Notes: generated by a model from the sequence alone, not told the origin. Positions 18,458-30,200 are shown, counted from the first letter of the stretch. The stretch is DNA of 32,397 nt from Chara braunii (GCA_003427395.1 BFEA01000342.1:1278768-1311164); one strand, 5' to 3'. Numbers and translations are program-made.

Positions 18458-19583
18458 GTGTGAAGTCTGCCAACACATCAAACCGTCTCGGCAGAAGCCC
18501 TATGGGCTGCTGCACCCTCTTCCTATCCCTGATGGTCCGGGTGAGTCTGTTTCCATTGACTTCACGGACATGGGGAAGATGAGCAGAAACGGTTACTCAC
18601 AAGTAATGGTGATCATTGATCGTTTCTCGAAATTTCTGAATTTGATCCCCTTGCCACCTCATGCCCCAACTGACCTTGTGATCGACGAGTTTAACAACAG
18701 ATGCATTCTGCATTATAGCCCCCCGAAGACTCTTGTGAGTGATCGGGACACCAGGTTCATAAGTGCGGATTGGAAAGATTTCACCTCCTAGACCTACGAC
18801 ATGAAACTCAAGATGACCTCTGGTCGATATCCCGAAGCCAATGGACTGGCCGAGGAGATCAACTAGACCGTGATCCAACTTCTCAGGGGTCTGATTGTAC
18901 CTGATCAGAACTCTTGGGATGAGGAGTTGCCGATTGTGCAGGGGTTGTACAACAACTCCATCCACTCCTCCACCGGGATGACGCCTAACCGGCTACATCT
19001 TGGATGGAAAATTCGCAATCCTCTATCCTATCTGTTCCCTGAACAGCCACCTGGCCTAACACCTGGCCAGCCAGGCTACAGCGCTAAGTTTGATCGCCTG
19101 CTGAAAGTTGTTGTCGCAGCTATGGAAAGGCGACGCAGTGCCATGATTAAACATGCTAACAAAAAGCGCCAGCCTGCACCTTTCACAGTGGGAAGTTATG
19201 TCTGGGTCAAAATGTCTGAGTTTTCTGAAGAAGAAGGCGTATCACGTAAGCTTCTTCCTCAGTACTACGGTCCGTGGAAGGTGTTGAACCAGGTAGGGAA
19301 TGATTCCTTTGGCCCTTCGTATACGATCGACGTGCCTGCTCATCTGCGCACATATCCAGTATTTCACGCATCAAAGTTGTTTCCGTATGAATCACTCGAA
19401 ACTTACAAGTATCGAGAATCGATGATTCCCCGCGCAATCAATGGCGGTCACGAGATTGATAGGATTGTCAAGCACAGTGGGAAGGGAAGAATCAAACAGT
19501 ACAAAGTTCATTTTCTGTACCACCAGTTGGATGATTTCTACTGCAGAGTGCACCGCGCGTCGTTAACGCCTATGAACGATTGA
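18435..19583 (+). pseudogene. Element A integrase core and chromodomain-like end
   Basis: One frame with two internal stops (TAG 18789-18791 and 18864-18866) covers the DDE core: Asp in SVSIDFTDMG, Asp in VSDRDTRF and Glu in GLAEEIN. It continues with KGLYNNSIHS-type helices, SYVWVKMSEFSEEEGVSRKL, GPWKVL, RTYPVFHASKLFPY and a chromodomain-like HEIDRIVKHSG, KQYKVHFLYH. At both TAG positions element B has CAG. The core triad is intact, and the last residues diverge from B by indels. Confidence 0.9.
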
Positions 19584-19708
19584 TAAGTTTTGAACAGCAA
19601 CCAAAATTCACTGGTACACTGACACCCGATCTCTCTTTGCTATCTACGCCTATGATGCATTATGCAAGGACTCTGATTGAGTTACTCGCTCGAAGGGACC
19701 TCGCTCTT

Positions 19709-19718
19709 GAGGGGGGGG
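19709..19718 (+). other. Element A polypurine tract
   Basis: GAGGGGGGGG ends three bases before the 3' LTR's TGTAATG. The purine run is the usual primer for plus-strand DNA synthesis. Element B has GAGAGGGGGG in the same place. Confidence 0.88.
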
Positions 19719-19721
19719 TAG

Positions 19722-21055
19722 TGTAATGACCCGTCATAACACAGACTGAGAACACTGCTGATTTCTGAAGTTCTACTGATGAAATGGATGCATTGTTGAG
19801 ATTCCCGCATTCTGCTGTGTTTTCTAAGTCTGTCTGTGTGTGCGTGCTTGTGACCTGCGTGCCTGTCTGAGTGCTTGTCGGTATGAGTGTGTGTGTCACT
19901 CGCAAGGGTACTTGCTTGTTTGGCAGGCCCGTAGGGCTGGTACTTACCTATGGCTGTGGCATTGAGGGGTGTAGCAGGGAAAAACACTAAAGTGCCGAAG
20001 CTAGCAGCCCCGCGGCCCTTGGGGTAGCGGAAAAACACTCAAGTAGGCAGGTAGGCCGAAACTGCACCTCACTGCAATTCGTGTGAGGGGGTACTGGAGG
20101 CCGAGCAGAAAAAGACAAAGTTGGCATTTTTTGAGTCCAGTAGCGGTAGGGCAGGTCTAGGCCGGTACCAGTACAACCAGTCTGAGTCTGGAGCCTGTAC
20201 GGGTAATATCAAGGTCTGCAATGATGTTTCCCTCCGAAACGGAGGAAGTACCGGTTGCTTGGGGAGGCCGAGCATCCTGGAAGTCACCGCCCAGGAGGCA
20301 AGTAGACCGCTATATCAAGAGGTCGGGCGGAGAGCCCAGCCTCATTCTTCAGTGCGCAAGTTTGGCGACACGCTGCTGGAGCGCTGGCTGGAGTGGCGCT
20401 GGGTACTATAGCGCTGCTGGGAGGAAGAAGCCGGGAGCTTCCAGCTTGGTTATGGTGGAGCTCTACCGGTAGGAGGAGGGAAAAGGGGACCAAGGAGGAG
20501 AGTGGCGAGGCACTTACCTGGCTATGGTAGACACCATCTTCATCTCCTTGCTAGGCGTTGCATCAGGAAGGCCCGCGTTGGGGTAGTGCCGCATCAAGGA
20601 AGCTCGGGACAGAGTCAGGCATGGTGGCTGAGTGGGCAGCGGCATAGCTGCTCAGGGTTGTCCTTTGGACAGGAGGCTGAAGCCTCAATAGTCCGCCATA
20701 GCCTGGGCCTGAATGTAGAGGAAGAGGATGGGTGGCCATGGCTATGGTGGACCTCATGTTGTGCCTGCAGTAGAAGTGGGATTCAGACATTGATTCTGGT
20801 TCAGTCATTCGACATCATTATTGTTATTTCTTGTTTGAATAAGAGGGAGGAGATGAGGAGGAAGAGATTGGTTGGCAAAGAAGAAGAGCCTTGACTTTGG
20901 TCTATGCTGGAGTAAATCATCATCTTCTTCTTTCTCACTTCTTCTTCTTCTTCTTTCCCTTTCTTTCCTCTCAAGTTCATTCATTTCTTCTTGCAATTGG
21001 ATGTCATCGTACTTTCAGATGAATGTATACTTCGAAATGGGCCAGGATCGTAACA
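19722..21055 (+). repeat. Element A 3' LTR (complete)
   Basis: It runs from TGTAATGACCC to ATCGTAACA, with the TG...CA ends expected of LTRs, and is 1334 bp. It is about 90% similar to the 5' LTR by eye, but carries a single GCAGCGGCATAGCTGC unit. Many short GC-rich hairpins (for example around GGCCCGTAGGGCTGG) and TC-rich tracts are shared with all four LTRs. Both LTRs have ACTTACC(T), a consensus splice donor on the antisense strand. Confidence 0.92.
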
Positions 21056-21954
21056 AATCTATCAATGTGTGTGTGTGTGTGCTCAACGTGTCGAGCAGTG
21101 ACGCTCAATGCAAATGCAGCTGATTCATTAAATATGCTGCCCACCTAAGTAGGTAAAAGCTCAAGACCTGGAAAACGGCACATTGAAGCTTGACCTTTCA
21201 AACGTGATTTGAAACGCAGCCCTAACATGTCACAAATAGTATTCGCTGCCTTAGGAAGCTGGGGATTCGCCAAGACTGGCCAGCGCCTGCAAATTATGTC
21301 TCTATCCACTCCAGCAAACCCAGGCCGGACAAGAGTCCGGCGAACTGGTCAACACATGGGGTTTACCTCCACAATATGAGACCTTATAGGCTTTTACTCA
21401 TGGGAGACTTACCTTATAAACCTTTCACTCACCTCTTCCATCTCTTTTTTTTTCCTTCTGTTTTATGGGCAACAACCACAAAGACATGCAAGTCGTCTAG
21501 CCCATCTATGACAGCATACCAAATCATAACAATACAGCCCCTTTACAGCCAGGCCACTGGGACACACGCAATTCACCCGATAACCCACTAGTACCTTAGC
21601 GGGCCTTGGTTGTGCCTCCGACCTTTTCGGATGCCGAAACGAACGACGGCCGCCGATCCGATTTATCAATGGCACCCGTCGTCGGGCCCGACCTCCGATT
21701 TTTTATGACTTCGCGAAAACTGCCAACTTTCCCTATTTTCCCAACACTGACGGAGGTACATGCCAAATTACTGCATGTTCTCCTTCATTTGGTGTTTTTG
21801 GCTTACTAGAGAGCATATCTGCATATCGTCCTGATCGTTGTTTCTTGCTTACCAAAGTGCTTCCAATTACCCATGAAGTATGCCTCGTGGAATGTCTAAG
21901 GGCCTCGCCAGGCCACCTCTTAGACCCAGACCACAAAGGAGAAAAGACCCTAAG
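21056..21954. other. Spacer between elements A and B
   Basis: About 900 bases have no gene, motif or repeat that I recognise beyond a short (TG)n at 21067-21081. This may be the only host-type spacer DNA near A and B. Confidence 0.6.
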
Positions 21955-23320
21955 TGTAATGACCCGCCAAAAACACAGATTGAGAACACTGCTGGTTTCT
22001 GGGATTTCTCGTTGGAATGAATGCCTTGCTGGGATTCCCGCGTTCTGCTGTTGATTTCCACGTTTGTGTGTGTGTTCGTGCCTGCTGGTTTGCGTGCCTG
22101 TCTGAGTGCTTGTCGGCTGAGTGTGTGTGTGACCCGCAAGGGTACTTGTTGGTTGAAAGGCCTCACAAGGCCGATACTTACCTGTGGCCGTGACTTTGAG
22201 GGTTGCAGCGGGGAAAACACTTGAGTAGCGGGGGTAGGCCCACGACAGCAGAGGGGAAAAACACTCAAGTAGCAGGTATGTCGGTACCACTCAAGTAGTG
22301 GTAGAAGTGTCGGGTACTGGAGGCCGAGCAGAAGAAGACAAAAAGTTGGCATTTTTAGAGGCCAGTAGATGTAGGCTAGAGGTAGGCCGGTACCGCACCA
22401 AGTAGCCCGGGTCTAGGGCCTGTCCAAACGATAACAGAGCCTGCAATGATGTTCCCTCTGAAAGGGAGGAGGTACCGGTTGCTAGGAGGCCGCTCGGCCT
22501 AGGAAGTCACCGCCCAAGAGGCCAGTAGGCCGCTGTATCTTCCGGAGGAGCAAATAGCTCCTCATTTGCGGTGTGCAAGGATTGGCGACATGCTGCTGAG
22601 CGGAGCGCTGGGCTGGTACAACGCTACCTGGAGGTGAAGGCAGCCTGGGGGCTCAGCCTGGCTATGGCGAGCAGCCCAGCCTGAGGAGGAGGAAGAAGGG
22701 GGCGAAGGAGGAGAGTGGCGAGGCACCTACCTGGCTATGGTGGACACCATCTTCATCACCTTGCTGGGTACTACATCTGGAAGGCCCCAGTTGGGGTAGT
22801 GCCGCACCAAGGAAGCTCAGAGTCCCGCATGGCGGCTTAGTCAGCAGCGGCATAGCTGCTTTGGGTTGTCCTTTGGACAAGAGTGCAGCGCCATAGCTGC
22901 TTTGGGTTGTCCTTTGGACAAGAGGGCAGGGCCCTCAGTAGTCCGCCATAGCCTAGGCATGTGAGAGGAGGAAGAAGGCGGGAAGCCATAGCTATGGTGG
23001 ACTTGTTGTTGTTGTTGTTGAGTCAGCAGTAAGAGGGAACTTCGGATATTGATTCTGGTTCATCCACTCATTGTTATTATTATTATTGGGAAGAAGAATA
23101 AGATTGGAGAGGTTAAGGAGGAGGAGGAAAGTGGAGAGAGAAGGGGGGATTTGTCATTGGTCTTGCTGGTGTACATCTTTTTCTTCTTCTTCTTCTTCTT
23201 CTTCTTCTTTCCCTCTCCTCTGGTCTCTATCTCTTTGCAAGTGCTTTCATTTCTTTCGCAATTGGGTGGCATTGTCTTTCATTGTGAATTTGCACTTTGG
23301 GAATGACCAGGATCGTAACA
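21955..23320 (+). repeat. Element B 5' LTR (complete)
   Basis: It runs TGTAATGACCC to ATCGTAACA, 1366 bp, with TG...CA ends. It contains a two-unit 41-bp tandem repeat (22844-22884 and 22885-22925, GCAGCGGCATAGCTGCTTTG...) that the element A 3' LTR has once. A long TC-rich region with (CTT)n lies at about 23177-23222. The upstream flank is ACCCTAAG. No target duplication can be tested because the 3' end is lost. Confidence 0.92.
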
Positions 23321-23322
23321 AT

Positions 23323-23334
23323 TGGTATCGGAGC
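23323..23334 (+). other. Element B primer binding site
   Basis: TGGTATCGGAGC lies two bases after the LTR end. It differs from the initiator tRNA-Met complement at one position (A to G), which may reduce priming or reflect decay. Confidence 0.9.
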
Positions 23335-23372
23335 GGACTTACTTGCTGGCGAGAGGTGTTAGTCACCCTAAA

Positions 23373-23415
23373 CCTAATTCCGGATTAGGTTAGGGCTAAC
23401 CTAATCTCAGATTAG
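23373..23415 (+). other. Post-PBS hairpins in element B
   Basis: GATTAGGTTA (23383-23392) pairs perfectly with TAACCTAATC (23397-23406) around GGGC. CCTAAT/ATTAGG (23373-23389) and CTAAT/ATTAG (23401-23415) form alternatives. The hairpin lies about 50 bases after the PBS, as in element A, and is also of CCCTAA-like composition, but most stem bases differ from A's. Confidence 0.6.
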
Positions 23416-23831
23416 GGTTGGGAAGTTAGGGTTAAGAGGGGCGGTGAGGTATGTGGATACTGCCCTCACCTGGTTAGGTCATGTAGGGTCGACATCAGAC
23501 CTGACCAGGTTGCTTGAGTGATTGGATGGGGTGGCGGGAGTAAGCGAGAGGGAGTAGAGAGTGAGAGGTACTCGCACCTGGAATCTGCACTTCAAGAAGA
23601 CATTGAGTGACTTTTGGGTTTCCCCTCAAGAGGGAGACTTGATCGGAGGCTGCCATATCTGCATCGAAGAGCTGCAAGTTGCTACTTTGGTCTTCAGACA
23701 TCGACGGGGGATCCGGCGTTGTAACAAGGTGTTAGTCATTCTAGGACACTTCGTGTAGTGGTAGCTAGGGGTCAGGAGGACCTATGAGAGAGGAGAGTGA
23801 GTCGTCATCCATCTTTGGAGGTCGGGCCTCA

Positions 23832-24544
23832 CAGGTAAGTGTCGTGCGACCTGGTTATGCCCGTGGGAGGTTGCTTGGTGGTTCATGGCCTGTTGGGGTG
23901 TGCTGGGCTCTCTTCCTCTTCTCTGCGGTCTTCGTTGTGTGTGTGAGCATGTGGATTGCTTTCTCAACTGATGGATGGATGCATGGTGTATCTTGTTCAC
24001 AATGACATATCATCCTACGATGCATTGTCTTTTCATTTCTGAACGGCTGTAGGGGGTAAGTTCTTGCTGAAAGTTGTCTTTTCCTTTTCATTACGGTNGA
24101 GGCAGTTTGGGACTGACTTGGTACACCTATCTCGTTGGTCCTGGTCCACGACCTACTTGGGACCTTCGGGACTCAGTGGGACCAGGCCCAACGGGACAGG
24201 ACCTTTAGGGCCCAAATCTATTGCCGTCAATGCATCTTTTTGTTGTGCTGAATTTGGGGGACATACAGCCAGCAAGGGCATTCCTTTTAAGGGGATCTTG
24301 ACTGGTCTTACTGCATGTTCTCACATACTGCCCAGCGTCTGGCTCGGCGACCGTCTGCACCCCTCGAAATCTCCATTGCTGCAGTTAGTTTTTTTCGGCT
24401 GATTTATTGTGGTACATGTACCTTGTCAGGTTAGACAAGAGGGGATCTCCAGCTAATCTGATCGGGCCCATTCGATAAGTCAGTCCTCTCTTTCGTTTTT
24501 TTTTTTTTTTTTTTAATTCTGCTGCGTGAATGCCATTCTCGAAG
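23832..24544 (+). other. Candidate leader intron in element B
   Basis: A consensus donor CAG|GTAAGT at 23834/23835 and a T-rich stretch before TCGAAG at 24544 outline an intron of about 0.7 kb. CTGAT-type branch candidates lie near 24455. The layout matches element A in donor sequence, size and position of the acceptor relative to the conserved uORF block. Confidence 0.38.
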
Positions 24545-24549
24545 TCCAA

Positions 24550-24570
24550 ATGAATTGCTGCTCCGGCTAG
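24550..24570 (+). CDS. Conserved mini-uORF MNCCSG
   Basis: The six-codon frame and 37 surrounding nt (24543-24579) are identical to element A. It lies 206 bases before the gag ATG. See the element A entry for interpretation. Confidence 0.35.
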   Translation: MNCCSG

Positions 24571-24776
24571 GAGTTCTACTCGGTGATTTATTTTTCATTC
24601 GTTTATCTAAATTATCTATGTCCGGTATTGAGACGCGTGCGCAGAAAGCGAAAAGAGAGAGAAGGGAAAGAGGTGTTCTTTTTGAGAGTGTGAGGAAGGG
24701 TAAGAGGAGTGTTCGTCCTAAAGTGAGCAAAGTGTGGACCCCTCTTGAGAGAGCTACTGACACCCCATCCTCCGGC

Positions 24777-26367
24777 ATGGCAGACATCACGTCCGAGCAA
24801 TGGAAGGCCACGCTGGACGCAATGGCCGAGAATGATAAGCCTTTCTTCCATAAACTTTATGAGAACGCAATAAACAAAGAGAGGGAGGCAGAGGCAGCAG
24901 CCAGAGCCACAAGTACTGCTGAACAAGTGGCCCTCCTTGAGGTTCCGGGATCGAATGATGACCGGTTCCAAGAGAAGCTAGTTGCTGCCGTAGCAGCCTA
25001 GGTTCAACTACGAACCTTGGAAGACCTTCAGTCCCGTATGACAGCCCTGAAGCAGCGGAACCAAGAGCTGCAGGCTGGGATAGTCAGCCTCAAACAGTCC
25101 CAACTGTCTGCCACCCGTCCTCCTAACCCTCGACCTGCTGCAGTCCCAGTCTCTCACCCTAACACAGTCCTCATGACGAGAACAAGTGGAACTGTGACGA
25201 GCGCAGGAACCGGTGCCAGCTCCTCAAGCGGCAGCGCCGGCAGTTCTGCACTGGTCATAGTCCCAAATGCAGGAACATCAGCCCAAAACGTCGCAGTCCT
25301 TACTGGCGTTCAATACAGCGGTCCCGTACTCGACAAGAGGGCGGCCACGCTGTCGTCCAAGTACGACGGGAAGGGGGATATCACCTCTTGGTTTAGCTCC
25401 ATGCACTCGTACTTCGAGGTACTGCGAGCACTGCAGGAAGACCAAAGCATGATCATGGGCACAAATACTGAGCCCGCCGTACAGAGTTTCATAGAACTCC
25501 AAGCTGTTACTGCAGGTTATGAGAGGATTGACCTGAACGAGTGGCTGAAAGTGACTCCTGTACGTACTCTTGAGGACCTCCTTATCGCGCAATATCAAGA
25601 TAAGCACGTTGCGCTCAAGGCAAGGCTGAAGCTTGAGGCCCTCAAGGGCCAAACGTGGAGGACTTCCATGCAGGCTTTGGAGCAACTCTTGACTGGGTCT
25701 GTTCACCACTCCAAACCTGGGATGGACTGACGTGTCTTGCATGGATGTAGTCATGGGAGTGGCTCCTAAAGAATATGTCTCCCGGCTAGGACTCAAAGAC
25801 CATACGACTTGGCGAGAGCTACTGACGAATCTAGTCAATCTAGAAGCCAAGGACCTCGCCATATGGAAAAAGGGACCCGCTGCAGGTAGAACCTCGCAAC
25901 GCAAGCTGTACGGAAGCAACAACAAGCTTGCCCTGCATGAACATCGGGAAGCTGAGGATCAGTCCTATGTGGATGATCTGTCTTTGGATGACAATCTAGA
26001 GCCGGACTCCAACGTGGCCTGTTCTACATCAGCCCTCGAGTCGGACATGAATACTGAAGAAAAATGTAATGCCTTTAAAAAGACTGCTTCAAGCAAGGGG
26101 CCTAACCGTAGTTCGGGTAAGGGAACTATAGCACACCTCCCCAAGAATGCAAAGATCCTTGAGAAACCGGAGGATGCTTCTACCAATCCTTGGGAAGCCC
26201 TCCGCATCAGTCAAAAGGAACGGGAGAGAAGATCCAAACTGCGCGTGTGCTTGCATTGTCAAAAGTCTGGGCATGCTATGCAGGACTGTTATTGTCTGCA
26301 AGGAAACAGGCAAAGGGCGTACAAGAGTCATCAACACTCTCTACAACAAGGGAAGTTGACCAGTTAG
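24777..26367 (+). pseudogene. Element B gag
   Basis: The start is ATG 24777 (MADITSEQWKATLDAMAEND). A TAG at 24999-25001 interrupts a helical N-terminal part. The same frame resumes to 25730 with a Ser/Thr/Ala-rich stretch and the capsid-like domain (RAATLSSKYDGKGDITSW, TEPAVQSFIELQ, ARLKLEALKGQTW). A frameshift near 25690 leads to a second frame (to 26367) with GWTDVSCMDVVMGVAPKEY and a CCHC knuckle C-L-H-C-Q-K-S-G-H-A-M-Q-D-C near residues 26250-26290. It would form particles and bind RNA. Confidence 0.85.
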
Positions 26368-26369
26368 TT

Positions 26370-27092
26370 GCAAGCCCCTCCATGGAGCCTGAATCTGATC
26401 AACAACCTGCTCTTGAAGCCCGGACCGATGCTGAATCCAAGGCTGCTGCAGTTCAAGTATTGTACATTGAGCCTTGGGAGGAGACTAAGGAAGTCGATGT
26501 CCACTCTCACCTGGAACATTGGCTGCAGCTCAAGCAGCAACGCCGTGTTCAAGGGAGTGTGGAACTGACCTTCTTTACGTTACTCATTAACTGCTGATAC
26601 ATTCGTGTGCTGATTGATAGTGGCTCAACGACTAACTTCTTTTCTCCAAACGGGATTCGTGAGGTGGGCCTGGGAATGAAGCAAGTGGAATTGCAAAACC
26701 CTTGTCAGACCCAGGTAGGCAACCAAGAGGTTGTCACCTCAACACATGCTGTCAAAGGTGTGCGCGTCACTTTTGACAAGAATCGCACTATCATACATGA
26801 GCTGAACTTTTATGTCATGGACAAGTGTCCTTTCGACACGGTCATTGGCTTGGGCTGGTTAAAGGCTCATTGCCTAAGGACCACGTGGGAGGATAATCAG
26901 TTCGTGGTGCGTGATGCCAAGGGGAGCGAGCGTACCGTTCTATTGGACAAGACGCGCGAGTCCCCTGTGACTCTTTTGAGTGCAACCAAATTCTGCAAAT
27001 TAGTGCGCAGACGCAAGGAAGCTGAGCATGTGCATGTAGCCCTTGTAAAGCCTGCCTTCTACTTTTGCTGCATTTTCTACCTCGGAAAGTAA
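26370..27092 (+). pseudogene. Element B protease
   Basis: The linker (LYIEPWEETKEVDVHSHLEH) is followed by an in-frame TGA at 26595-26597 and the retropepsin: LIDSGSTTNFFS (catalytic Asp at 26616-26618), THAVKGVRVTFD, and VIGLGWLKAH as the second hallmark. It is the intact counterpart of element A's damaged protease. The gag frame ends just upstream in another frame, and the RT frame starts from about 27049 in yet another. Confidence 0.85.
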
Positions 27093-28350
27093 TTCTACTT
27101 CTACTACCTCTACTACTACTGTAAGAAATCAGTCTACTTCTGATCCAAGTACTTCGAGTTCAATTGTAATTGCTGTAAATTCTCAATCTGATTTTCTCTC
27201 TCCTGACGAGGATAATCCTCCACCGGAAGTACCATCAAACATTCGCCGTCTATTAGATCGATTTCCTGAAGTTTTGGTCGAACCTCGTGGCGTTCCCGAG
27301 CGTCCGGTTAAACACAAGATCGAGATAATAGAAGAGAGTGTTCCTCCAAAGGGCTGCGTCTACCGTACAGGACAAGGCGAGTTGGGGGAGTTGAGGATTC
27401 AAATTGATGACATGATTGATCGTGGATGGATTAGGCCTAGTGAGTCTGAGTTCGGTGCACCTGTCCTGTTTGTGCCGAAGAAAGGAGGCAAACTCCGGAT
27501 GTGTATTGACTATCGTGGCCTAAACCGTATCACCCGAAAGAACGCTTATCCCTTGCCACGCATAGATGATCTGCTAGATGTTGCAGGTGGGTGCAAGGTC
27601 TTCTCCAAGATCGACCTCAAGTCTTGCTACCACCAGATTGAAGTTGATCCGAGTGACCAGTACAAAACTGCATTCAAAACACGCGATGGGCTGTACGAAT
27701 TCATCGTTATGCCCTTCGGTCTTACGAATGCACAAAAAACGTTTAAGTGCCTTGTGGACAAGGTCCTTCGCCATCAGCTTAACAGGTTTGTTGTTGTTTA
27801 CTTCGATGACATCCTGATTTTCAGCAAGTCCATGGAAGAGCACGTAAAGCACCTTGAGGAGGTTCTGCAGGTCCTCAAGGAAGCACAACTGCACCTCAAC
27901 TTAAAGAAATTTGAGTTTGGAAGGGACATCGTCATCTATCTTGGGCACCGGTTGTCTGCAAACGGCCTTGAGCCGGAAGCAACGAAGGTTGAGGTCATAC
28001 GAAAGTGGCCTTAACCGGCAAACGTATGTGAATTGCGTTCTTTCCTTGGTTTAGAATCGTATTACCGGAAGTTTGTGCCCAAATTTTTTGTCATTGCTCA
28101 CCCACTCTCGAGACTAACAAGCAAGAATGTTGCCTATGCGTGGTGTGAGAAATGTGAGACTGCGTTCCAAGCCTTGAAAGAGGCTTTGGTAAGTCATCCT
28201 GTGCTCTGCATTGCGGATCCCAACCTCACGTTCATGGTCACTACGGACACAAGCCAGTATGGGATTGGTGCAGTGCTGCAACAAAATGATGAGGGGATGG
28301 CCTGCGTCCGCTCGAATATTACAGCAAACGCATGCCCAGCCACAAGGTAG
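27049..28350 (+). pseudogene. Element B reverse transcriptase and first half of RNase H
   Basis: After a Ser/Thr-rich linker the frame has [59 protein letters not shown], the catalytic VVVYFDDILIF (Phe in place of the usual Leu in YLDD) and YLGHRLSANGLEPEA. TAA at 28012-28014 stands where A has Gln (CAA). The same frame goes on with LGLESYYRKFVPKF and the RNase H start VTTDTSQYGIGAVLQQ, then loses phase at a one-base insertion near 28295. Confidence 0.9.
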
Positions 28351-29255
28351 CTACTTCCACGTATATGCATGAGCTCTATGCCTTGCGCGAAGCGCTCACA
28401 CATTGGAAGTACTACCTCTTGGGTCGTCACTTCAAGGTCTACTCAGATCATCAGACCTTGCAGTGGATAAAAACACAAACTGATCTCTCTCCGACGCTGA
28501 CCCACTGGCTGCATGACATTGATGTTTACAACTTTGAACTGAAACACAAGAAAGGTTGTTATAACCGTGTTGCTACCGCTTTGTCGCGCCATCCTAAGTT
28601 TTTGACTTGCCTTTTGGACTCATATGACCTCCGAAGGAAACTGAAGGAGGATCTGGTCGAACACACTGCCAAGGATCTAGACCTTAGTCCCATCCTTGAG
28701 CAGCTCGAGGTTGGCCCTAGTAGTCAGCCTGATTTTCACGAGTGTGAGGGTCTTGTATTCCGCCGGTATGGGAAGTTTGATCGTTTGTGTGTACCCAACC
28801 ATGCGCCTCTCCAGACTCATTTCTTGGATTTGGCACATGGTCGGAGTGGGCACTCCGGCTTTGAGAAGACTTATCGAAGTCTTTTGCAGCAGTTTGATTG
28901 GCCGACAATGAAGGTATCTGATCATAAATTTATTGCTGAATGTCAAGTTTGTCAAAGAACCAAGGTCCATAGGCATAAGCCTTATGGCCTGCTGAAACCC
29001 CTCCCAACCCCTAATGGGCCCGGTGAGTCGGTCTCGATCAATTTCACGGACATGGGGAAGGTGAGCGAGGGAGGACATTCACAAGTCATGGTCATTGTGG
29101 ATCGTTTTTCCAAATTTCTAAATCTGATTCCTCTACCTCCTCATGGACCAACTGAGCTTGTGATCGAAGAATTTCACCAGCAGTACATTTTGCAGTATGG
29201 ACCCCCGAAAACTCTTGTGAGTGATCGGGACACCAGGTTCATGAGTGCTGATTAA
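28298..29255 (+). pseudogene. Element B RNase H remainder and integrase core
   Basis: From the shift near 28295 the frame reads YALREALTHWKYYLLGRHFK, VYSDHQTLQWI, GCYNRVATALSRHP (A has VADALSR), the linker DLDLSPILEQLEVGPSSQPD, and the HHCC region (AHGRSGHSGFEKTY, ECQVCQ). The integrase core follows with SINFTDMG (Asn at 29040-29042 where A has Asp) and VSDRDTRF. It ends with TAA at 29253-29255 where A has TGG. The integrase first catalytic residue is therefore lost. Confidence 0.9.
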
Positions 29256-30162
29256 AATGACTTCACTCGCAGATCTACGACATTAAACTCAACAAGGCTT
29301 CTGGTCGACACCCCGAAGCCAATGGATTGGCTGAGGAAATCAACCAGACTGTCATCCAATTACTGCGCTCGTTAATTGTTTCGGATCAGAACACGTGGGA
29401 CAAGGAGTTACACAAAGTGAAAGGGTTGTACAACAACTCTATTCACTCCGCAACTGGCGTGACACCGAATCAGCTGCAATATGGTTGGCAGTTGCGCAAT
29501 CCTCTCTCCTATTTGTTCCCCGAACGGTCCCCTGGTCTGACGCCCGGCATGCCTGGCTACAATGCCAAGTATGCACGCAAGCGTCAGCATGCCATGATCA
29601 AACACGCTAACAAGTCGCGCAAAGAAGCGAACTTCAAAGCAAGCAGTTATGTATGGGTCAAAATGTTTGAGTTTTCTGACGAAGAGGGCGTATCACGAAA
29701 GCTTCTTCCATTGTACTATGGCCCTTGGCAGGTTCTTAAGGTGATTGGGGATGAATTTGGTCCTTCGTATGTGATTGACGTGCCTCCTCATCTGCGCACA
29801 TATCCGGTCTTTCACGTGTCCGCACTGTTTCCACACATCGATGATGAGACTTTTCCCTTCCGAGATCCTATGATACCTCGTCCTATCGACGGCGGCCATG
29901 AGATAGACATAATCGTTTCCCATGAAGGAAGAGGGAGGAACAGACAGTACAAGTTTCACTTCCTCTATCACCCGTTGAACGAGTTTTCTGGATCGACCGA
30001 AAAGAGCTGCTAAAGAATGCTCCTGGAGTGGTTAACGCCTATGAGCGACAGATCGCCGATGGACAGACTGCTAAGTTTTATGGAAGACTCACTCCTCACG
30101 GTGTTACTAAATCTCTCTTTCTGATCTACGCCTACGATGCATTTTGTGTCGACTCTGAATGA
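29256..30162 (+). pseudogene. Element B integrase C-terminus and chromodomain-like end
   Basis: A one-base loss near 29265 shifts the frame. From about 29264 it reads SQIYDIKLNKASGRHPEANG, the Glu-containing LAEEINQTVIQLL, SYVWVKMFEFSDEEGVSRKL, GPWQVLKVI, RTYPVFHVSALFPH and a chromodomain-like HEIDIIVSHEGRG, RQYKFHFLYH. A further shift near 29985 breaks the tail. In the shifted frame WIDRKELLKNAPGVVNAYE follows and ends at TGA about 30162. Confidence 0.88.
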
Positions 30163-30190
30163 GTTACTCGCTCGAAGGGACCTCGCTCTC

Positions 30191-30200
30191 GAGAGGGGGG
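30191..30200 (+). other. Element B polypurine tract
   Basis: GAGAGGGGGG lies three bases before the 3' LTR start (TGTAATG at 30204) and matches element A's tract in position. Confidence 0.88.

Larger units (their letters stand above)
11362..21055 (+). mobile_element. Element A: Ty3/Gypsy retrotransposon with both LTRs
   Basis: The order is 5' LTR (11362-12658, missing its first ~68 bases), PBS (12660-12671), a 1.5-kb leader, gag (from 14140), an assembly gap (15102-16066), protease, RT, RNase H, integrase, chromodomain-like end, polypurine tract and 3' LTR (19722-21055). The span is about 9.7 kb. It is a sister of element B, and comparison of the two exposes frameshifts, deletions and nonsense changes, so it is not autonomous. 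No envelope frame lies between pol and the 3' LTR. Confidence 0.93.
23335..24776 (+). other. Element B leader (5' untranslated region)
   Basis: The 1.44-kb leader matches A's in blocks and in length. It has no credible long frame. The candidate donor lies at 23834/23835 (CAG|GTAAGT), and an AG at 24544 precedes the conserved block. A long T run (about 24495-24514) lies upstream of that AG. Confidence 0.75.

Noticed and set aside
19584-19708. Envelope gene between integrase and the 3' LTR
   Set aside because: Only about 125 bases separate the A pol end from the polypurine tract (about 30 in B), too little for any env.
16640-27120. Programmed frameshift between protease and RT in elements A and B
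   Set aside because: The shift goes one way in A and the other in B, at different places, so it looks like independent indels in degraded copies.
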